Positions 10,854 to 21,940 of a DNA stretch of 64,000 bases are shown here, one piece after another. Location of the stretch: NCBI GenBank assembly GCA_030844895.1, contig CM061231.1, forward strand, positions 33,489,149 to 33,553,148, given 5' to 3'. The stretch comes from Ambrosia x helenae (lineage: Eukaryota; Streptophyta; Magnoliopsida; Asterales; Asteraceae). The stretch's first letter is position 1. Every line of letters starts with the position of its first letter. Below the pieces are notes generated by a model that had not been told where the DNA came from, ran no database searches, and saw nothing but the letters and a program-made list of their open reading frames with translations. The position numbers and the translations under genes were made by a program.

Positions 10854-13160
10854 TCACTCTGCTTCAGCAGTAACATGCCTGGACTCGAACGCGCGCTTCG
10901 GAAAGAGATGAGGGTACTTAGCCTTCATCTGGTCCTCTCGTTCCCACGTGAACTCCGGTCCACGATCCGAGTTCCAACGAACTTTAACGATGCGGATTTT
11001 ACTCCGCCGAAGGCTACGAATCTTGTAATCCAGAATCTCTACGGGTTCTTCCACAATGCGAAGACGATCATCAACCTTGATCTCTTCCAGTGGCACAACA
11101 AGAGATTCATCAGCCAAACACTTCCTTAAGTTAGACACATGGAAGACGTTGTGAACATTACCGAGCTCCGTCGGTAAATCAAGTCTGTACGCCACCGGCC
11201 CAATCCGTTCCAGGATTGCGAACGGTCCGACGTAACGAGGGTTAAGCTTGCCACGCTTTCCAAAGCGTATGACGCCCTTCCATGGTGAAACTTTCAGAAG
11301 CACCTTGTCCCCAACCTGGAATTCTAGCGGTTTGCGACGGCGATCGGCATAGCTCTTCTGACGATCCCGCGCAGCTGCCAAACGGCTACGGATCTGTACG
11401 ATTTTCTCCGAAGTTTCGTACACCAGTTCCGGGCCAGTGAGCTGACTCTCGCCTACCTCAGCCCAACACAAGGGAGACCGGCATTTCCGTCCATACAGAG
11501 CTTCGAACGGAGCTGCCCCAATACTGGAGTGGTAACTGTTGTTGTAGGAGAACTCCACCAACGGCAGGTGAGTCTCCCAACCCTTGCCAAAATCGATGAC
11601 ACATGCCCGCAGCATGTCCTCCAGTGTTTGTATCGTCCGCTCACTCTGCCCGTCAGTTTGCGGATGATAAGCCGTACTCATATCCAGCTGAGTACCCAAG
11701 GCCTTATGAAGAGCCTTCCAGAAACGCGAAGCAAAGCGGGAATCACGATCAGAAATGATAGAAACAGGCACCCCGTGCCGAGAGACCACCTCCTTAAGAT
11801 AGAGCCGAGCCAACCGCTCGAGTCCATCCGTTTCCTTAATAGGTATGAAGTGTGCCGATTTCGTCAACCGGTCGACGATCACCCAAATCATGTCGCAACC
11901 ACTTGGTGATCTCGGTAGTTTGGTGACGAAATCCATCGTGATCCGCTCCCACTTCCATTCTGGAATCTCAGGTTGCTGTAGGAGACCAGACGGCTTCTGA
12001 TACTCCACCTTGACCTTAGCACAGGTCAAGCATTTGCTCACATAGGAGGCTATATCAGCCTTCATGTTCGGCCACCAATAAAGTATCTTCAAATCCTGAT
12101 ACATCTTATCGGAGCCTGGATGGATAGAATACCGGGATTTGTGAGCCTCATCCAAGACAAGCTCCCGTAATCCCCCGAGTAAAGGAACCCAAACACGCCC
12201 AGCGAAGTAGTGTAGGCCATCAGACCTAAGCTCAAGGTGTTTGTCCGCACTGTGCATCGTTTCGGCCTTAAGGTTTTCCTCCTTCAAAGCGTCTACCTGA
12301 GCCGAACGGATCCGGTCAGGTAAGGAGGAATGAATGGTAAGCTGCAAGGCTCGGACACGCCGAGGCTTCGCCGACTCCTTCCTGCTCAAGGCATCCGCCA
12401 CAACGTTTGCCTTGCCAGGATGGTACTTGATCGCACAGTCGTAATCGTTCAAAAGTTCAACCCAACGACGCTGCCGCATGTTCAACACCTTCTGGTCGAA
12501 AATATGCTGGAGACTCTTGTGATCGGTGTAAACTTCACACTTGGTACCGTACAAGTAATGTCTCCAGATTTTCAACACAAAGACTACTGCACCCAGCTCC
12601 AAGTCGTGAGTAGTATAGTTCTTCTCGTGAACCTTGAGTTGACGAGAAGCGTAAGCGATAACCTTCCCGCGTTGCATCAACACGCAACCGAGACCCCGAA
12701 TCGAAGCATCACAGTACACAACGAAATCATCCGTACCCTCGGGTAAGGATAAGATAGGAGCAGAACAAAGTTTAAGCTTCAGCATCTGAAATGCTGATTC
12801 CTGTGGTTCGTCCCAGTCGAACTTTCGGTCCTTCTGGGTGAGAGCAGTGAGGGGTTGAGCGATCTTCGAAAATCCCTCGATAAAACGCCGATAGTAACCT
12901 GCAAGACCTAGGAATTGCCGCACCTCAGATGGCGTCTTTGGTGCTTCCCAGTCTTTAATAGCTTCGATCTTAGCCGGATCGACATGAATTCCCAGTTCAT
13001 TCACCACATGCCCTAGGAATTGAACTTCACGTAACCAAAAATCACACTTTGAGAACTTAGCATACAACTGCTCCCGTCTCAAAAGTTCCAAGACCAACCG
13101 CAGATGTTCCTCATGATCCGCCTTGTTCTTGGAATAAATCAGAATGTCGTCAATGAACAC
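10854..13160 (-). pseudogene. pol: Gyp1 pol, 3' part: RT palm end, RNase H, integrase, chromodomain
   Basis: A 768-codon open frame. FIDDILIYSKNK at its start is the RT catalytic box; YCDASIRGLGCVLMQ (about residue 150) begins RNase H, ending in ADALSRK. An HX-H / CLTCAKVK zinc module (about 335-380) leads the integrase, with Asp in ITMDFVTKLP, Asp in ISDRDSRFAS and Glu in GQSERTIQTLEDML. The GPY/F module is LNPRYVGPFAILERIGPVAY. The C-terminus VEILDYKIRSLRR...VKVRWN...EFTWEREDQMKAKYPHLF is a chromodomain, which places the element in the Tekay/Del chromoviruses. All catalytic residues are present. It is an artificial 3' half: the frame upstream continues in a different phase from about 13,197. 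Confidence 0.93.
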
Positions 13161-15364
13161 GATGACGAACTTATCAAGGTACGGCTTACAAACGCGGTCA
13201 TCAAATCCATGAACACCGCCGGTGCGTTAGTGAGACCGAAAGGCATGACTAAGAACTCAAAATGGCCATAACGAGTGCGAAAAGCAGTCTTCTGTATGTC
13301 AGCTTCCCTGACGCGCAACTGGTGATAACCGGACCGTAAATCAATCTTCGAGTAGTAGCTGGAGCCCTGAAGCTGGTCAAAGAGATCATCAATGCGAGGG
13401 AGAGGATAACGATTCTTGATGGTCACTTTGTTCAGCTCACGGTAATCAATACACATACGAAGGCTCCCATCCTTCTTCTTCACAAACAAAATAGGAGCTC
13501 CCCACGGGGACGAGCTCGGTCGAATGAAACCCTTTTCCAAGAGTTCCTGTAACTGGCTGGATAACTCTTGCATCTCAGGAGGTGCAAGACGATACGGAGC
13601 TCGGGCAATAGGAGCTGCGCCCGGAGCAAGATCAATACCAAACTCAACCTGACGATGGGGAGGAAGACCAGGCAAATCATCAGGAAACACATCAGAAAAG
13701 TCACGAACCACCGGAATATCCTCAATCTTCTTCTCATCGTCAGTAGAAACGTTAACAAGTGCCAGAATGGCCGAACAGCCCTTTCGAAGATACTTACGGG
13801 CTTTCATGCTGGAAATGATACTCAGCGGAGCACCGCTTTTCTCGCCATGAACCGAAAGAATCTCTCCATCGGGGAGAGGGATCCGAATAACCTTGTCAAA
13901 GCAAACAATCTCTGCGCGATACAACGATAACCAATCCATGCCCACAACGACATCGAAACTACCCAAAGGTACAGGCATAAGGTCAATGGGGAATGACAGA
14001 CCCGACAGTTCCAAGTGACACTCCCTAAGGACATGAGTCGCCTCGATGTTCTTACCGTTAGCCAATTCTATCAAGTACTTAGCCTCTAAAGGTGTGGGTA
14101 CTATATCTAGCAACTGACTAACATCCACAGACACGAAGCTCTTATCGGCACCAGAATCAAATAAAACAGAAACATAGCGATTGTTGAGAAGGAACGTACC
14201 GGTAACTGTGTCTGGATCCTGCCTAGCCTCCGCAGACCCAATGACGAAAGCACGCGCAGTCCTGCCTCCGCCGCCATTCCCGTTACCGTTACCGTTTCCG
14301 CCCCTCCCATTATCGCCCTGCTTCAGCTTGGGACAATCACGCTTGAAGTGTCCCGTGTCACCACAGTTGTAACACCCCTGCCTCCCCTGAGTCCCCTGAG
14401 CAGCAGGAGCAGGAGTAGCCGCAGGAGTCTGAGTTGGGGTGAGCGCCACCTTGCAATCCTTAGCATGGTGCCCCAACTGATGGCACCGATGACAACGAGC
14501 TCGATCACAATTCCCAGAATGGTGAAAGCCACACTTGTTACACTTGGGATGCTTCCCAATGTATCCACCCGTCTTCTGCGAAGAAGACGACCCAGATCCT
14601 TCAGTCTTCTTAGCCGGTTGAGACGGCGCCGGCACTGCACTCTTACCCACATTCTCCCATTTCCTCTTGTTGCCATCAGACCCCTTCGCAGTCGAACCCT
14701 TAGGAGGTAAAGCGCCCTCCAAAATCTTCATGTTGGTCATCTTGTGTGCAGAACGGACGACCTCAGCCAGTGTAGGAAGGTTCCCAGCAGCTACTAACCC
14801 AGCAATCTCCGGCACCAACCCAGAGATGTAGTGCTCAATCCTACGGTACTCAGGTGTGTGCATGTCAGGACACAACACCGCCAGCTCATTGCGTCGTACA
14901 GTGTACTCTTCAATCTCGGACCCCACCATCTTGCAGTTCCAAACTTCATGTTCCAACTTCTGTACTTCCTCCCTGGGACAGTACTCGCTCTTCAATAACC
15001 GAACAAAATCCGCCCACAGCATAGCATGAGCTTCCCCCAAGCCCATGTTCTGTGTAGTAGCATTCCACCATGTCAAAGCAGGACCCTCAAATGTTGCAGT
15101 GGCATACTTGACCCGGTCCTCAACAGGACAGTTACACATCGAGAAAACAGATTCAACCTTCTCCAACCACCGGAGCGATCCCACTGCCCCTTCAGTTCCA
15201 GCGAAGTTGTGGGGCTGACAGTCCCTAAACTTCTTGTAAGAACACTGAGGTGGAGGCGGGTTGACAGCAGCACCCGAAACACGACACAAAGGTAAACCAC
15301 AAAGGAAACATGACACCCAAGAACGAAACAAGGCAGGTAAGAACCAACTTACCACCCATAGCAT
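13139..15364 (-). pseudogene. gag-pol: Gyp1 gag, protease and RT fingers/palm (frame-broken)
   Basis: A 741-codon open frame. Gag core begins CSYKKFRDCQPHNFAGTEGA (about residue 40). Three Cys/His knuckles follow (CNKCGFHHSGNC, CHRCHQLGHHAKDC, CYNCGDTGHFKRDC). The protease motif LFDSGADKSFVS is at about residue 400 (14147-14158). RT fingers and palm are CIDYRELNKVTIKNRYPLPR, SKIDLRSGYHQLRV and FGLTNAPAVFMDLM. It runs into nonsense residues after about 13,197, where the conserved RT text moves to the next frame, consistent with a one-nucleotide indel or an assembly error. The first ~35 residues are out of frame with true gag. Confidence 0.92.
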
Positions 15365-15521
15365 TGTGCCCGGCCTGGAAAGCAGCCAAGGCTATGTTCA
15401 CTTGCTGTTGAAGCAAGTTGTTCAGCTCTGCCTGGGTCATGTTGATGTTACCACGACCGCCACCACGGCCACCGCCGCCACGACCACCACCACGACGTCC
15501 ACCACCACGTGCGCCCGACAT
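15225..15521 (-). pseudogene. gag: Gyp1 gag N-terminus
   Basis: The true gag start is probably ATG at 15521: MSGARGGGRRGGGRGGGG, then NMTQAELNNLLQQQVNIA and a FQAGHNAMG end. An Arg/Gly-rich head followed by an LLQQQV helix is usual for this gag family. The frame then runs into unrelated hydrophobic residues, while the gag core resumes in another frame by about 15,270. A GTAAGT string at 15352-15347 sits at the point of divergence, but no matching acceptor that repairs the phase was found, so this is more likely an indel than an intron. Confidence 0.8.
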
Positions 15522-16115
15522 GATCTGCCAAATCAGAAATCGAGAGATTCAGATTCACTGCTAGTGTCAACCACTAGTAGCTAGAAGAGTTACGTCTAGA
15601 CCCAATCCAGGACTATACATCCAAGTTCAGAGTCCACTTGAATTCTCATGCATTTCAGTTTATGATTTCGTGTGCACCCGAAATGATAAACTGCTCTACA
15701 TGGTCCTCCAAGCTTTCCCTCAGCTTGAACTCAAGTCGCCGAATGTCGGCATCTAGCATCATGCTATCACAAGCATAAGTGCACAGGATAATGTGTGAGC
15801 AAGTGCGTCTATTGGGTACGAAAGGGAGATGTCCGAATCCTGGACAAACCTCGAGAGTACGCAAGACTACCCCAATACACGACACTGTCGTGCAAAACCA
15901 ACGAGTCAACTCCTTCTCCTTCAAACCCCGAAGAAGAACATAAGAGTGTATAAAGCCAAGAGTGAGGATGGATGATGTAACAGAAAAGTGTGATGATGAT
16001 GTAAAGACACCTCGACAAAGTTAGTACATGTTCCAAACCGACTCAAGTATGTGACCGTCTAGTGTGTGCGACTCGGCTATAGACTAGACTCTAAATGCAG
16101 TCCTAGTTCACTATA
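15522..16115 (-). other. Gyp1 untranslated leader
   Basis: The region between the primer-binding site and the gag ATG. Small open frames on the minus strand (15655-15924, 15809-16036) have no recognisable domain and no support. It presumably carries packaging and dimerisation signals, but nothing specific is visible. Confidence 0.6.
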
Positions 16116-16134
16116 ACCATTGGCTCTGATACCA
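16116..16134 (-). promoter_or_regulatory. Gyp1 primer-binding site (initiator tRNA-Met)
   Basis: The minus strand reads TGGTATCAGAGCCAATGGT, three bases after the 5' LTR end. TGGTATCAGAGC is complementary to the 3' end of plant initiator tRNA-Met, the usual primer of plant LTR retrotransposons. This fixes the transcription direction and identifies 16138-18743 as the 5' LTR. Confidence 0.93.
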
Positions 16135-16137
16135 ATC

Positions 16138-18743
16138 TGTCACACCCTCAAATTCCACTTGCGGGGTTTTACCGCGAGGCGCATGACAAACCAGGATTCA
16201 AGTCAACGGTCACAATAAACAACACTATATGCATAACACAATACCCAAAAGATATAATTATAAAAGCATAAACAGTAGCGGAAGCTTTAAATGTTTACAA
16301 CCCAAAAGACATAGTTTAATGTTTAACAAGACCATGCTCCTAACTCTAGACGCCCGTGCAGACTTGTGCGCCTAGTTCCCGTTGTAGCTACCTTAGCGAC
16401 CTGAGAAAAACATGCCAAAAGACGTCAACATATAATGCTGGTGAGTTCACAGGTTTGTTCAAAAAGAGTTACCAAGTGTTACCATGTCCATACTATATCA
16501 ATGCTACCAAGTACGCTAGCTAGGCGTATGTTTTATTACTACTACGATTGGAAACCATTACTGGACACGTTTAGCAATGTTTAGCATGTTTAGCAGCCCG
16601 TAATGTTCAGCACGATAATGTTCCTGTTCGAGACAATATGCACCCGCCCGGCCCTCCAAGCCGACGAGTGGGGCAGGTCACGCCCAATAGATCTATCCAC
16701 ATTTCCCCCGTTGTGCAAACCCGCACATTCATGGTTTCCCCCGGGACTTTCCAAAAGATCGTATAGCAATATAAAGTTAAACCATAGTATGACAAATGTT
16801 ACCAAAACTGTTTAGCGCATGTTTTCTCCCCCAAAAGTTAAAGCAGTAAAAGTGGGGCCGTGAACTCACCTTAGATAGCGTTCCTCAAATGTAAGTAAAA
16901 GATGTTTAGCCCTTGATGATCCCTCTACCGGAGATCTATCAAAATGTTCACATAAGTGTTCCGACTAATAACCATAAGGTTATCTAGTCCCCGATTGTCC
17001 AGATCATAACCAAGTATGTTTTTAAAACGTGTTTAAATGTTTAACCGACACACTAGACCGACCCGACATCCCGTTGGCGACCCATTACCCTAACTAATCA
17101 AGTACACATAGATTACACGCAAGGTTCAAGCATAAAACACTTAGTTTGTATCAAAAATCCCATTTTTGTTAACGTAGGGTCGAATGTAGTTCTGGGTGGT
17201 CGAAGGTGGCTGTAAGTGGTCGAAGGTGTCTCTGTTTGGTCGAATGTGTCTCTGAAGTTCCACCTTCGCCCCTTTTCCTTCCACCTTCGCCCCTTTGTAG
17301 CACATTCGCCCCTTTAACTTCCATGTTCGCCCCCTGGAATCCACCTTCGACCGTTCGACTGGTCGAAGGTATTCCAGGTTCGCCCCTGATGTCAGATTTT
17401 TCCAAAAACGCGTCGAAAAACATCCGAAAACATCACGAAACATCACGAGTTACTGCAGTCAAGCATCATTAACATATTCCTACGAAACCCTACCAATTTT
17501 ACCCCAAAATCTATCCGTTTTGCAAGTTTCCTAAAATAGTAATTATGGAGATGTCACATCATCATGCATGCAATTATTACCCAATTAGGAAACTTTCTGA
17601 AATCGATCAATAATCAGTTTATCATACTTGAACCATCATGAACAAGAAACCCCTATCATAACCTTATCATAATCATTCAAAAACAAACCTAAATCTAACT
17701 AAAAACCCCTTTTAATCATCAAAACACCATCAACAATCAAAGGTAACACGTTTCAATCATAACCCATCATTAATAACAGCCCTAGGTTGTTGTCATGTCA
17801 TCTATACGACAAGAAATCATCAAACAATGCATAATATCATATTAACACATGTTTATTTGCATAAAAGCTCATTGTTTATGAATAGGTTTTGGTTAGGAAA
17901 GGTTTTTATTCATAAAATAGGTTGTCATCAGATCTGGACTCATTGGGGTTTAGATTAAAACAAGCCAAAATTGTTTAAAAAGGATTTGAAATGAAGAACA
18001 CACCTTAGATCTTCACTTGTAATGATTTAGAGAGTTAGGTTATGAAAAACAAGCTCAAAAACTCCTTCCCCAATGTTAATAGCTGATAGAGAGTGTTTGG
18101 AGGCGTTTAGGGTTTGTGAAATGGTGAAAAATGGCTAAGGGTGGTATTTATACTATCTACACGTTCGCCCAGTTTATGTGGTCGAATGTGGAAAAGTTCC
18201 ACATTCGCCCCTTTTTAGTGGTCGAATGTGGAACCGTTTCCACATTCGCCCACTTTGTTTCTACGTTCGCCCATTTTTCAATCCCCATTTCCACATTCGC
18301 CCAAAAGTTCCACATTCAGGTCATCAGCACATTTTTAACACATGTTAACAGCACTTTTAACACATGTTAACCTTTTTCCAGTTTGTCGTGTTTAATGCGT
18401 TCTAACACATCCTAACACATAAGCATGCATTTATAGTCTATACTTAGCATGTTTAGGCACGTATAATCATTCGTACATCATTTAAGCAAGTATAAGCATA
18501 CAATCCACCACACGACCCGTAATCTACACATATACTTAATTAGTTCATGTAATGTCACCAACGACGGAACCCGGTACTAATGTATTCCCAAAACGACTCC
18601 CAATGATCCTCCAGATCATTGACCCTGGACAATCCTAATTGACCCGACTCAACTAACCCAGTTAAGTTTGTTTATAAACGTTTCTCGCTAAGGTAGACTT
18701 AGATGTTACTATTATGTTTAAGCCGAACATGCCGGGTGTCACA
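16138..18743 (-). repeat. Gyp1 5' LTR
   Basis: This LTR contains the functional promoter copy: TATAAATA on the minus strand at 18152-18145, with keyword motifs upstream at 18160-18306. It differs from the 3' LTR at about 18161, 18199 and 18238 only. A conserved CTCACCAGCATTATATGTTGACG...CATGTTTTTCTCAGG block lies near its 3' end (16400-16449 in window coordinates). Confidence 0.96.
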
Positions 18744-19806
18744 AAGGGCTTGGTATGAAACACTATCCACCTTCTTACTCAAAAATCACTTTACAAGAGG
18801 CTCCATTGATAAAACACTTTTTATAAAGCATGTTGGAAATCATGTCTTACTTGTTCAGATTTATGTTGATGACATCATTTTTGGTTCAACCAACACTAAA
18901 TTATGTGATGAATTTAAGAAAGTCGTGCAATCAAAATTTGAAATGAATACAATGGGAGAACTGAAGTACTTTTTGGGACTGCAGATTAAAAAACAAACAC
19001 ATGGAACTTTTATACATCAATCAAAATATGTTAAAGAATTATTGAACAAATTTTCTTTACAAGACAGTAAATCATGTTCCACTCCCATGACACCATCCAC
19101 ACAAGTTGAACCAGATGACCAAGGAAAACAGGTTGATCAAACCATGTATAGATGTATGATAGGTTCCATTTTATATCTAACTGCTTAAAGACAAGATATT
19201 ATGTTTTCAACTTGTGTCTGTGCTAGATACCAATCTGCACCAAGGGAATCACACCTAACTGCTGTCAAAAGAATTTTCAGATATCTGAAAGGAACTCCTA
19301 CATTAGGAATTTGGTATCCTGCTTCAAGCAATACCAAGTTAACAGCTATTTCAGATAGTGACTATGCAAGGTGCAAAATGTCAAGAAAATCAACATCTTG
19401 TGGTTGTCAATTCTTAGGAAACAGCCTGGTGTCCTTGCAATTAAAGAAACAAACATCTGTGGCAACTTCAACAGCTGAAGCTGCATACATTGCTGCTGCA
19501 AGCTGCACATCACAGATTCAATGGCTCAAATATCAACTTCTTGATTATGAAATCAAAGAAACCAAGACTCCACTTTTAGCAGACAATAAATATGCCATTA
19601 GCATCATTCAAAATTCTGTTCAATTTTCAAAGAAAAAACATATAGAAATCAGGTATCATTTCATCAGGGATTGCTATGAAAAGGGAAAAATTGAGGTAAA
19701 ACATGTGACAACAGCTAATCAAATTGCTGATATTTTCACAAAGCCTCTTGACACCACAACATTTCAAAGGTTAGTATCTATGCTTGGAATGCTAAATTTT
19801 GAGTAA
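18744..19806 (+). pseudogene. rt-rh: Cop1 reverse transcriptase 3' part and RNase H
   Basis: Resumes exactly where 8106 stopped, with AWYETLSTFLL (the residues completing QAPRAW). YVDDIIFGSTN is the intact RT catalytic box (about 18862-18894). ELKYFLGLQIK and MIGSILYLTA follow, then a stop at 19186-19188 and a shift to the next frame. RNase H shows SDSDYARCKMSRKST (Asp), STAEAAYIAAAS (Glu) and LADNKYA (Asp), and ends at the usual LGMLNFE terminus at 19803. RNase H itself looks complete; the in-frame stop separates it from RT. Confidence 0.92.
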
Positions 19807-20252
19807 ACTCTGTAAGTGTTTTCACTTTTGTGTACATATTTTACTTTCACTTACCTGTTTACTAATTCTGTTCCAAACCTATGTTGATCAACAAAAAGAG
19901 AGAAAAACTACTGATGTACAAAAACATTAGTAAGGGAAAATTTCTGAAAAGAAAAATCTGCTGATGATAATAAAATCTGCAAATATTGATTTTGGGGTAT
20001 TTTTCTTGAAAATCTTTTCAGTAGTTAAAACTACTGAAGAACAAAAATAGGAAACTCCTGATGACCATTTATTCATCAGAGCTTTTTAGACAAAAAGGGC
20101 AAATCGGTCTTTTCCTATTTTTCAGAAGTTTCACCTAAAAAGGCTATTAAACTTCTCAAATCCCTCTTTTCATTATTATCACTTCAAAAACAAAACTTCC
20201 CTCTCTCAAAACCCTCTCTGAAACCACCTTCTATTGTTCAATCAAACACACA
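19807..20252 (+). promoter_or_regulatory. Cop1 pol to env-like intergenic region with leader-like 3' end
   Basis: No ORF. The region repeats CTACTGATG, CTGATGA and CATCAG strings several times. The last ~100 bp resemble a plant gene leader: CTATTAAAC near 20145, then pyrimidine-rich CTTCCCTCTCTCAAAACCC and an ACACACAATGGCTC start context at 20253. I infer that the env-like ORF may have its own promoter or leader; this is not demonstrated. Confidence 0.4.
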
Positions 20253-21940
20253 ATGGCTCTAGTTCTTAAACAAGGACATAATAAAGAGGCTACTTTGAAA
20301 AAGATGAAGCCTGGTCCCAATACGATAAAATAATTGATTTGATCGTAAAATATCAATATTACACGGCATTCACCATTGACCCAACAATCCATACCGACAC
20401 TCTCAATGAGTTCTGGGCAAACGCTGAGACTGTTACCAAAGACGGTAAAGTCATTTCCTTGAAGACGAAGATCAAAGGGAAAGAAATGACAATCACACCG
20501 GCAACCCTGGGAAACAGACTAGGTCTTGATGATGATGAAGCACCTGATCAAATTCCCAGTGGAACAATCTAATCAACCACAACGTAGTGTGGTTACCAAG
20601 GTACATTATCACATGCTACCATTTACAAGAAAAATTTTGATGCAAAATATAATCTTTTATTTCACTACATTATCATGTGTTTAAGTCCAAAATCCGGATC
20701 GTCTGATCAGATGTCCTCAACCTTACAACCAATTTTTCATTCCATTGTTAATGAAACTAAATATAGGGCATCTTCATACTTTTTCAATGAGTTGGTGTTG
20801 CATCACCAAAATGATAAAAAGTAATTTTTGCTGTATCCAAGGTTCTTCATGCAATGTATTATTAGAGAACTTGGACAAGAGGTGCTTATGGGTAAAACAA
20901 CAATTGTAAACGCTTTATCCTCACAAGCATACTCAAGGCATAATAAACCGGCATTTCTGCCAGAGGTTGACCAAGGGGAACATGTCACAGTCCCTAAGGA
21001 ACCAACATCCTCAAAACCCATTCCCAAAAAGCCTAAACAAATTAAACAACAAAAATCCAAACCCTCCAACCCAAAAAGGAAAGCAATTCACGAAGTTGAG
21101 ATGCCTGAAGCTGCTGATACGCAATCTGCACTTTTAAAAGATGTGACTGAAACTTCCTCTCAGTCTCATCCATCTCAAACAAACCCAAGAGCACCAATAT
21201 CCATTCCGATTTCTAGAAAGAAACTCAAAAAGAAAAAAACTATTGACCTTTCTTTCAAAACAACTGATTCAACTGAACAAAACCTAACTGCTGATCCCAT
21301 AACTGTTGAACAAGAAAAATCACCAGCAGATGAGATAACTACTATTCTCTCTGAGCTGAAACAACACACTCCATCTGATAATGTCAATCCCCAATCACCA
21401 CATAATACAGGGGATGAAAACACAGAAATGGACATTGATGTGAATGTGATCAGCTCTAACCAAATAGATGAGGAGGAACAAAGGACTCTAAGCCCAAACT
21501 TGGAATCCTTTGGTATATTTGAGGCTACTACTACTCCTATACCATCAAGTGATGGATTTGAGGACAGTAGTACCATAGCTAAGACCTCAAATGTGGCAAC
21601 TACTAATGAAGGCCTAGTGCCTGAAGTAGGAAAACATCGATACCAAGAAAAAGAGGTTCGTGAGACAACTAGGTTGGGCTCGGCTCATGAAACAACTGAT
21701 TTTGTTCTAATTGAGGACTGTGTCAGTGATTCAGATGATTCAATTAATTTGGATGATGGATCAAAATCTCCACAAAATGAATTGACGGCTAACTGTGAAG
21801 GTCCCGATTCTAATGTATCTGTACTTAAGGGGACAGTCACAGAAGAACAGGTTAAAGACCACTTAAACCCCAATTCCCAAAAAGTGGCATCCCAAGTTCA
21901 CACTGAGGATCACCCCAAAACACACCCTCCACAATCATAA
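20253..21940 (+). pseudogene. Cop1 env-like third ORF (broken)
   Basis: Starts MALVLKQGHNKEATLKKMK, with stops soon after. It continues at 20339-20572 with a YYTAFTIDP...LNEFWANAE segment and a KEMTITPATLGNRLGLDDDE segment. From 20828 it reads MLYPRFFMQCIIRELGQEV, then a long low-complexity tail rich in Ser, Thr, Glu and Lys to 21940. Cop2 carries a homologous ORF at the same place, with matching FWRSARYEV, ITEDTVRSVLML and MYPRFVQMM segments. Such downstream ORFs are called env-like in SIRE-type elements, but I see no signal peptide or membrane segment, so the function is unknown. At least three breaks lie before 20828. Confidence 0.7.

Larger units (their letters stand above)
8107..18743 (-). 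mobile_element. Gyp1: nearly intact Ty3/gypsy chromovirus (Tekay/Del-like)
   Basis: A 10,637-bp element reading on the minus strand. It has two 2606-bp LTRs (5' LTR 16138-18743, 3' LTR 8107-10712), a tRNA-Met primer-binding site, gag with zinc knuckles, protease, RT, RNase H, integrase with GPY/F module, a C-terminal chromodomain and a polypurine tract. The target duplication is AAGG (8103-8106 and 18744-18747), confirmed by continuity of the interrupted copia coding sequence. I see three differences between the LTRs, so insertion was very recent. Two frame breaks (near 15,300 and 13,200) separate the coding region. Confidence 0.96.

Noticed and set aside
12330..12746. Long plus-strand frames inside Gyp1 (also 11529-11909, 13568-13930, 14348-14710)
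   Set aside because: Antisense shadows of the gag-pol reading frames.
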